DNA of 64,000 nucleotides from assembly GCA_950295325.1 (NCBI GenBank), contig OX485809.1, forward strand, positions 33,418,001 to 33,482,000, given 5' to 3'. The notes under the pieces are model-generated. The model saw only the letters and a list, made by a program, of their open reading frames with translations. It was not told the DNA's origin and ran no database searches. Every line of letters begins with the position of its first letter. Within the stretch, counting starts at the first letter, position 1. The translations under genes and the position numbers were made by a program. This document shows positions 56,901-64,000 of the stretch, piece by piece. This DNA is from Polytrichum commune. Lineage: Eukaryota > Streptophyta > Polytrichopsida > Polytrichales > Polytrichaceae.

Positions 56901-57604
56901 CTGGTGGGAAACCGATGGTTGAAAAGGAGTAACAATTCCATTCCACAAGAATCAAACTCCGTGTCTTTTTCAAAACAGGGGATATGCAAGGTAGCATTGT
57001 TCAATAATAACACCATATATTCGATGGCTTCTTTCAAATTCCCTGTGAGCGTATAAGAGAATGGCTAACGAAATTCCAGGTATCGATGTAAGGGTTATGT
57101 TATCTCTTCAGATTTCTGGTGGAAACCGATGGTTGAAAAGGAGAAATAAATCCATTCCACCAGAATCAAACCCCATGTATTTCTCAAAACGGGGATTCTT
57201 CAAGGCACCATGGCTCAATACTAAATTTCATGTAGTTAATACTCCACAAGAGCTCCAACTTCAGCCCAACACAATTTAGAACGGCTGTGACTCGGTTTTG
57301 GTGTGCCTACAGCTAGGAGAATTGGCAATAATGGAAGTTTGACGGAAAAAGGTGCGGAGAGACACTTCACCGCTGGCGAGGGCGACTTCTGTTCCAAGGC
57401 CATACGCGTGACACGTGATTTCAAGCAAGAGCTTCTTCTCGAGGTAGAATGAGCACCCTTCGAGTGCGGCCTCCATCTTGAGGTTGAGGGTGAGAATGAT
57501 GAAGTCGCAGATGTCGAAGAAGAGCAACAGAGAGCAAGGTGGCGCAATTGGCAATGCGTAATGGCCTCCATTTTTTTCCAAATTCCACCACCCACAAATT
57601 GCAA
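53954..57604 (-). CDS. Beta-carotene isomerase D27-like protein (DUF4033)
   Basis: D27-type proteins are plastid iron-binding carotenoid isomerases; founding members act in strigolactone synthesis. Exons on the minus strand: about 57248-57604 (or start at 57571), 56441-56533, 56081-56185, 55470-55569, 55026-55117, 54594-54674, 54365-54433, 54047-54178. All joins are GT-AG and in phase. Blocks: a Ser/Arg-rich transit-like N-terminus, HGPLDDVFLKIFRGKMAQ, EVGWDSSKPGYDGLVDVAKR, VRVLRSLFPTWLLPLFKQIV, CQWLMGRCTINEVELADGT, KCKYLDETKCAGICIHTCKL, GVLLTMEPNYEDFSCQFKFG, and EDAALKTPCLAVCP. Conserved Cys residues are present. Exon 1's donor is uncertain. The C-terminus is open: the frame can run to a stop at 53954 or splice at 54047 (CAG|GTACTC). 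Which D27 subfamily it belongs to needs a tree. Confidence 0.88.
56800..57230. repeat. Tandem duplication (about 216 bp) in D27 intron 1
   Basis: Both copies share ATTCGAT followed by GGCTTCTTTCAAATTCCC-like sequence, TATAAGAG, GATGTAAGGG, TCTTCAGATTTCTGGTGG, ACCGATGGTTGAAAAGGAG and CCATTCCAC. The spacing is about 216 bp. Only the second copy has a longer open frame, which I take as chance. Confidence 0.75.
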
Positions 57605-59063
57605 ATTTCTCTCTTACCACCGCCACAGAATGCTTACACATACATACACAGAAGTTACACACTCTCTGTCACCAAATTCCTTAAACCTGACCTCCTGTGA
57701 AACAATCCCAACATCCCGGGTTGGCTGCCAACCTTCCGCCGACCAGTCCTAGGGGTCTTCCGTCCAGCAGTCCATTCTTCCATCCACCAGTTCATCCTCC
57801 CATCCAGCGGTCCCTTCTGAATTTCCTCTGATGAGAACAGGATGTCGAGGATTCCACCACAGTGGCGTCGTGGACCACTGTGCCATCTCGTTTGATGAGA
57901 GCATCAAATAGCATACCTGTTTCTGCTTAGCTCGTGAGCTGCAACTGTGGAATCGAGTAAGCAAGTAATTGCATTTTAAGATTTAAATCGTTTTGAAATA
58001 CATCTCCAACATTATTTGTGGAGATTAGTTGAATCAGTAGAACTTGTATTTCCTTGCTGGGTGTGATAACAGAAAATTCTAGTATATCTTGCTTGAGGAT
58101 CCACCGACATTGGCTTTTGATTGTTGTGGATGGAATCAAGGGATTTTGTAGCGATCGGTTCAAACCACATCATATGAACTCGGTAAAACTGGAGATGGAG
58201 AGCCCAGGTCATTTATAAACATCCACGAGAACATTGAGGACAATTTGAAGAAAAATATGTACAAGCAACATGCCATCAAGAACCAAAGATAGCCACACAG
58301 ATGCAAGTTTAGTTACATGCACCATGGAATCAAAATCCGGATTCCAGAAAAACTCTTATAATACAGAGAAAAAATTACAATTGATCATTTATCAATGCAT
58401 TAAGGCAATGCATGTGAGCAATCAATAATCAGAAATTTCCAACCAATGTACAGCTGCGTCACATGAAGGAATTGGTGGTGGAGTGCTGTAGGCTGTGGTA
58501 TCTATTCCAGATAACCAGGCTCAGACCCAAGTGGGCAATCTGTGCACAACTTATTTCATATCTGAATGTGCTAAGAGGAATCTATTAGTATACAAAGTTT
58601 CAGCAGGTTCTAGAATTACATCTATTATCTTCACCTTATCACCTTCCAAAGCACCATTCTGGATGCTGCCTGAAGACAGGTCTATCATGTAAGGGATTAA
58701 AGGACCCAATTCTGGATCAACGCAACTATGCTTTGCCAGTGCAGATATTCCATGCCATGAAAAGACAGGCATTTATGTAGCTCAAAGGGAAGGCCTAACC
58801 TAAAATGATACAAGAAACATGGTGAAAAGCCTCACAAAATCAGGTATTAGTCACTCTTTATAGTGATTGTACAACCTCACACATTTGATGCTGGGAGACG
58901 GTTACCCTCGGTCTTAACAGGGTCATTCAGAAGAGACAAGGTTATAGTTGCAAAGCTTCGGCCAGTCACAGGTAATGAGGCACTCTGTTCGGAGAAGGTG
59001 ATCTGGTAGCTATCCGTCACGCAACCTTAGAGTGTCGATCCAATTTCTTGGTCCCCCACCTCT
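57605..59063. other. Intergenic; one unassigned minus-strand frame
   Basis: It holds the D27 promoter side and the 3' side of the membrane-protein gene. A minus-strand open frame at 58551-58772 (PLIPYMIDLSSGSIQNGALE in its middle) looks somewhat protein-like and faintly recalls an FHA fold, but lacks splice support; I leave it unassigned. Confidence 0.4.
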
Positions 59064-60219
59064 TCAATAACCCCACAAACCAATCCCTTGCACAAAGAGT
59101 GCCGAAGCAGCTACAACCAGGCCAGCGAAGATTGGAGGAACTGCCAAGTCCATACCCGTTTTCTGAAAAAGGTTTGCAGGCACACATAATTGGTCGCGGG
59201 GGCCATCTAAGGGTAATCGGAAGCATTGTTGACACGCTACTGTTCCTTTGTTTAACTCCTTTGAGCATGCTTGTACAACGTCCATAGATGGAGAGAGGCT
59301 CCTGCTGAATCCAACTTCTAAGCTCAAAGCTGCTATTGTCACTGTTATAGCAAGTAATATAGTCCAACATGCGGTGTAAATGAACATAGGTTGACTTGAA
59401 AACCTTTGTAATTGAGACGAAGCCACCTGAGACCAGAAAGAATAGAATCAGTTACAATAATAATGATTTTAATCATAACCATCTTTATTATCCCTGTTCA
59501 CATCTCCAACATCCGTGGAGTAAACAAAACGCAATCCCCTGAAGAGCAACGTAAGGAATGGATGCACAGTGCACATGCTCAATAATGTCAATCATGACAA
59601 GTTAGTCCCTGTAGCTGAAACACCCATAAATCATCTTAGCAGCTTAAGGGACAATAAATTTATCCTCTAACCCTCAACATAGTTTTTGGATTGGGAGTTG
59701 GTTGATTTGCATACAACACCTTCCATGTTTAGTAATTTTTGGTGCACGCTTGGAGGGAGTATGAAGGTTTGAACAAAGAACATACTATACCCATTTATTA
59801 AGTTTCAAACTCATTTTGGCATGCCAAGAGATGCTACATGGAGTTTGGCCCTCAATGGGTTGCTCATCACTTAATTTAAACACGACCTCCAAGCATGCAG
59901 CACAAGTGGAAAGAAATTATTGGTTTTGTAAGAAAAACAACCAACGGAAAATCATAAATCGAAAGGGACCAACTTCCAACAATATGTCCCATTGAGTCAA
60001 AGGTTAACTCTAATAGGATGTATGTAGTGTTCAAGCAATCACCTGGCATTGTTGTAGAAACAGGTGGAAGGGAATCCGCATCTGCTCCATGAGTGCTTGG
60101 TGTTGATACTGGACAGCACTACCCGTTCGCATCATGCTCCGGACATATGATGATGTCACAAGAGACCCTCTCGGCCCTGGAAGAGACTGTGGCCGCCGCA
60201 ATAGAGTGAATCCCCTCAT
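59064..60219 (-). CDS. Small plant membrane protein of unknown function
   Basis: Two exons, 60043-60219 and 59064-59426, join GT-AG and in frame (TGCCAG|GTGATT ... CAG|GTGGCT) to give 179 aa. Residues about 70-95 (PMFIYTACWTILLAITVTIA) and about 155-178 (VPPIFAGLVVAASALFVQGI) are hydrophobic and probably two membrane spans. Between them is a loop with Cys residues and RLPLDGPRDQLCVPANLF. I recall uncharacterised plant proteins with the same plan: a PMFxYT start, a PLD..CxPAxLF loop and a VPPxFA ending in GLW. The basic, Ser-rich N-terminus may be an organelle-targeting peptide. An acceptor-like CCAG 22 nt upstream of the ATG suggests an upstream non-coding exon. Confidence 0.75.
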
Positions 60220-60664
60220 TGAAATATTGTTTGACTGGAAGTTTTAACAACATGAGTGCATGTCAATTTCTTAAAACAGCTCAAATTTCTTCATACAAAA
60301 CTGGACCAGGATGGGCTAGGCTAGCGCTAGTCTTCTCTGGTTACATCATCATTCCATTACTCTAAAGACGTCCCTCACCTATTTCTCTTTTGGAAAAAGG
60401 ACGCACACAATGCAAAGGAACTACAATCTCTTTGTCATTTGTGAACAGAAACCACTCTTTTTCTCTCTCACTTCTCCACATGAAGAGACAACGAGCCATC
60501 CCAGGCAAGGACTTCCAGTTGTTCCAAGCAAATTTCTGACCAGAATTTCTCTTCAGTGTCCTCAGTTTATTGATCTGTCCAACGTACTCCACATCAGTAT
60601 GAGGGTAAATGTGTCTAATTCAATGTCTCATCCTAAACAGACACCTATATTTGAGTGGTGAATG

Positions 60665-60965
60665 GTTGGGTATGGCTCTAAGAACAGACACCAAAAAGGT
60701 ATTATGTGCTGAAAAGAAATTTGACTATGGGCACAAAACTTATTGATCATTAAAGACACAATACTCATCAACATAATTGGGGGATCCTATATGATCACTC
60801 AATAACTCAGAAAATCGCTTCACTTTGAGAATGAATAGGATATTTCATTCGAGCTCCGAAAATTATGTGGAATTTGTTAATCATCTCACGCAAACTAATT
60901 GTGTGTTTCATATCCTACGAGAAGTGGGTGCAGGGAGAAGAGTGCCCATTTTAGACCCTCTTACC
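60665..60965 (+). repeat. Dispersed repeat F, copy 2
   Basis: Matches 24745-25055 in order: GACACCAAAAAGGTATTATG, GGGGGATCCTATATGATCAC, a CCGAAAATTATG word, GTGTGTTTCATATCCTACGA, and GAGAAGTGGGTGCAGGGAGA. Diverged with indels; class unknown. Confidence 0.6.
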
Positions 60966-63548
60966 TTAGAATTTGGGAGAAGAATGAGGAGCACTCACTC
61001 CATACCCAAGGTTCTCATTATTTCTTTGCAGGAGAGGTTGGTGGTTTTGGGATCCTATAGAAAATGCTCTGCATCCCTAGACTTGACAAATACTGATTTC
61101 TAGCCAATACAACTGAGACAAGAGGTTATGAGCATCAGCCTAACCTTGTATCAGCAAATCAATCAGACAATCCAACTCTACATCCATAACAATGACAAGA
61201 TGAACCACTTTTAGTCACCTCATCAGTTCATAAAAGAAAGTGCAGCATATTCAGAAACAACAAAATAAGACCTCAACAAATATGGTATACTGCACGCAAA
61301 GAAGGTCTGCAACAGTTCTCTTCTACTACTAATAGAAGTGTTTGGTCGGAAAGCAGTACACATGCTCAAATGTACTCCAATTTGTTCAAAGTATTTCGGA
61401 ATATTTTCAGACTACTGATGATCTATGTTTGATTGTCTTGATTTTGCCAAATTTTTTATTTGGAGAGTAATCTAGCTGTGTTTTCCATATGTGCCTACAG
61501 TCTTCAATAAACTACAATAGATGTGATATGTCAATTTTAGATAATCCTCGATTTATGTGCCAACTACTAATCACCACTCGATGATTGTAGAAAGGTTGTT
61601 CTGTGAGCAACTCCCTGCGATTGCTTGAAGGGATGGAGAGCACAGTGACATCCCACAGAAGAAAAGAAATTGGAGAGGGGCAGTGCTATGAAATGCTCTC
61701 ATTAGTAATTTCAATAGGAGACCCCTGTAACATCAGGAATCTTTCGGTCATTAATGTCAAGGAGAACTGTCATTAATGTTACAATGAGAACTATGAAACA
61801 CAAGTATCATGTCAAAAGCAGATCACAAAATTCTTCGTGGACTGTAGGAAGGACACTCAGGATACAAGAGGCAGCCAGATCTCTACAATCCTACTTTTCC
61901 AAAAAGAATCTGCTAAAAGGTGCTTCAGATTAGGGAGAAAATTGTATGTGAGATCACAACACGAATCTAGAGCACCTTTCAGATTGAGCGACATCAGATA
62001 TTTAGGAGAGGGAAAAGCTAATGTGAAATAGATACATCAGTATACGACTGCTTGACCAACTACACTTAACTCAAGAAAGTGTCTGTGGTGCACAACTCCC
62101 TTGTCCAAACCAACAAGATTGGTGCAACTATCCACCTTGCCACAGAATATACCTAGGGCCACTTTACACTAGAGCTTGAGGGCCTGAAAACCCAAGGAAG
62201 TTTGAATGAATTAGAAAAGAGGGGAGAGAATAAGGAAGAGCACCAGCAGCCATACCTCGTTCAATCACGTGTAAATGTCTCCCAGCTTCGTGATCCTAAG
62301 CTGCCAGAGGAAATTGCGAAATAAGAGCGACGAATCTCTCTCTCTCTCAATTGTGCAAGAATGCAGGGGAAAGAGTCGATTGGACTCCTGACTTCATGTT
62401 CAAGGCTCCAGGGCATAGTATCTTTACGTTTCGCTTAAAATCTTCTTTTCGATAACAAAACGAACGACCTCCGAGATGCGTGAAACGGAGACACCGCAAC
62501 GAGGTTATCGTGAACTGAGAATGTGCCACTGACCTTGGCAAGCTTTCAGAAGCTCTAATCCGTTACAACAACTAAATTAAAAGAATGGAACACACAAGGG
62601 GGCCAAGTTCGGGCCACAAAAACAAAAGATAACAGAAAAGGAAAAGAAAACCACGATGACGACGGGCACAACTTCTTACACTCAGGAAAGAAGCACAGAA
62701 ACTCTTGAACGCAACTGAGTGTCCAAGAACACTTACTACTCACAATCACGGAATCATCGTCGCCAGTTCTGAAACCAAAACTCTCCTCTCAGAACTGCAA
62801 GAAAACCGAAACGATAGCTGCAGTTTGTGCCACTTCGATCACGAGGTGACCTCGCCAGTGCCGAATCCACCAAAAACAAGGTCGGAAAATCTGGGAAAAT
62901 TTTTTGGGGAAAAAATTGATGCGCAAGTCTGGTACATCGTGGCGGGTGCTTCGAGATCTCCTCTGTGTCAAAATTTACACTGAGAATCACGAAGCGTAAT
63001 TCTGCAAAATCCGCTGCGACGCGAGGATTTCCGAATGAGGACGAAGTGTATGTAGAGCAGGGGAGCAGAGTAGGGTTGACTTGGATTGCCCCTGCGGGAA
63101 CAAGTTCCCAACACGTTCCCTTTGAGTTCCCCGTGCTTGCGTTACGTTCGAAGCGTACCCTCCCCACGGTTCACGTGGTCTTCTCTGCAACCAGCCTCCG
63201 GGGAACATTGCCACTCATCAACTCAATTATTAAATTCTCCAAATAACATGATGATTCTTAACCCCCTACCAACTTACCTTGACCCTTTTGTTGGCTTGGT
63301 CCCATATCATGGAATAGAGGCATCCTGGAATAGAGACCGTCTTTGAGTGGTAATAGGGTCCAGGTGAAGCTGAGTGAAATCTCTAATTCAATATGAAAAG
63401 AACTAGAAAATATTTTATTTTATTTTATTTACTTCTAAAATGTCATTCTAGGATAGAGCTCAAGTAATGCATGCCAAAACATGATGAATAAGATTTGGTG
63501 AAGCCTAGTGAAAGCTTAATGAAATTTCCAATTTAATGTGAAACGGGC

Positions 63549-63762
63549 TACACTAAATATGATATTTAGTATCACTTACTATTTGGATTTATGCAGTGCT
63601 ATATATTTTTACTATTGATGTATTGTTATACCAAGTAAAGTTGTTAATGTTCTATAGTGTCCAAATGACCACTTATGCATTTGTTGGTAGAATATGGATT
63701 TTCAATAAACATTTCAAATAGTAAGTGATATTAAATATCATATTTAGTGTATTAAGTTTAAA
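63549..63762. mobile_element. MITE family A, copy 6 (best-preserved ends)
   Basis: The left end ACACTAAATATGATATTTAG, then TATCACTTACTATTTGGA, is inverted at the right as TTCAAATAGTAAGTGATATT, then AAATATCATATTTAGTGT. The core has TATACCAAGTAAAGTTGTTA and AGTGTCCAAATGACC. The terminal word is itself palindromic. Size about 214 bp, non-coding. Confidence 0.75.
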
Positions 63763-64000
63763 GTAATTGTTTTTTAAAACAAACCCTCTCATGGCAAAGC
63801 CACGTTCCCACTTTATTGTTTAACCTCTAAAGGTTGAAGTGAAATCTTTCCCAATTTGTCTAAAACCACTGAATTCATTAATTTATTTAAGAAAATCGAC
63901 ATGTTTTACAATAGATATGGGCGTACGGATGGTATCCTTGTAAAGTCAAATTTGTTCATGAAAAAATCCAATCATTCACATGTCCAAAAGAAGGATATTA

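Larger units (their letters stand above)
60220..64000. other. Mostly intergenic; possible upstream non-coding exons
   Basis: No further coding gene is recognised. Repeat F (60665-60965) and a family-A MITE (63549-63762) lie here. The stretch 62260-63200 is richer in GC than its surroundings and could hold a promoter or non-coding first exon of the minus-strand membrane-protein gene. The minus-strand frame at 62754-63167 has no known motif. A (TTTTA)n tract lies near 63410-63435. Confidence 0.45.

Noticed and set aside
49836-57604. UGT and D27-like genes as a biosynthetic gene cluster
   Set aside because: Two neighbouring genes of common families, convergently oriented, are not enough; no third pathway gene is adjacent.
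58551-58772. Minus-strand frame with a faint FHA-like look
   Set aside because: The resemblance is weak, no flanking exons were found, and it lies just past the 3' end of the membrane-protein gene.
62754-63167. A 137-codon minus-strand frame in a GC-richer region
   Set aside because: No recognisable domain; high GC lowers stop frequency, and the place fits non-coding leader or promoter sequence better.

Overview
The window is nuclear DNA from a land plant. It is AT-rich, its genes have many GT-AG introns, and families specific to plants or plastids are present: a D27-like carotenoid isomerase, a plant secondary-metabolite UDP-glycosyltransferase with a PSPG box, and an NSI/GNAT2-like plastid acetyltransferase. 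The gene style and the LINE-like element suggest a seedless plant to me, but that is an impression and not proven. I saw no bacterial operons, CRISPR arrays or recognisable viral genes.

Layout. 1-4.5 kb: gene-free, with short inverted-repeat (MITE-like) elements. 4.5-6.0 kb: an intact five-exon RPS26 gene on the minus strand. 7.2-7.9 kb: a non-autonomous pogo/Tigger-type element. 8-21 kb: repeat-rich and gene-poor. It includes a 5'-truncated LINE-like retroelement (16.4-19.1 kb) with a 14-bp target-site duplication, nested inside an older inverted-repeat element. 21.6-27.9 kb: an eight-exon plus-strand transporter of the triose-phosphate/nucleotide-sugar translocator superfamily. Its first intron carries a tandem array of decayed copies of its own exon 1. 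29.0 kb: a tRNA-Lys(CUU). 30.5-32.9 kb: a two-exon F-box/kelch gene (minus). 33.2-34.0 kb: a decayed partial RPS26 copy. 34.8-35.5 kb: a second pogo-type element. 36.75-38.6 kb: the GNAT gene (minus). 39-49 kb: repeats, tandem arrays, further inverted-repeat elements and an unusual interlocked inverted repeat. 49.8-53.1 kb: the UDP-glycosyltransferase (plus). 54.0-57.6 kb: the D27-like gene (minus), tail to tail with the UGT and with an inverted D27 exon remnant between them. 59.1-60.2 kb: a two-exon gene for a small plant membrane protein (minus). 60-64 kb: mostly intergenic.

The genes do not form a pathway cluster; they are ordinary neighbours separated by repeats. No clearly new biological system is visible. 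The strongest unusual signals are structural: the nested LINE insertion whose first ATG comes from the target site, the exon-derived array in the transporter intron, non-canonical splice junctions in two otherwise convincing genes, the ABA'B' inverted repeat near 48.7 kb, and processes that duplicated single exons or gene fragments (RPS26, D27). All exon models here were made by eye from reading frame, splice signals and family knowledge.
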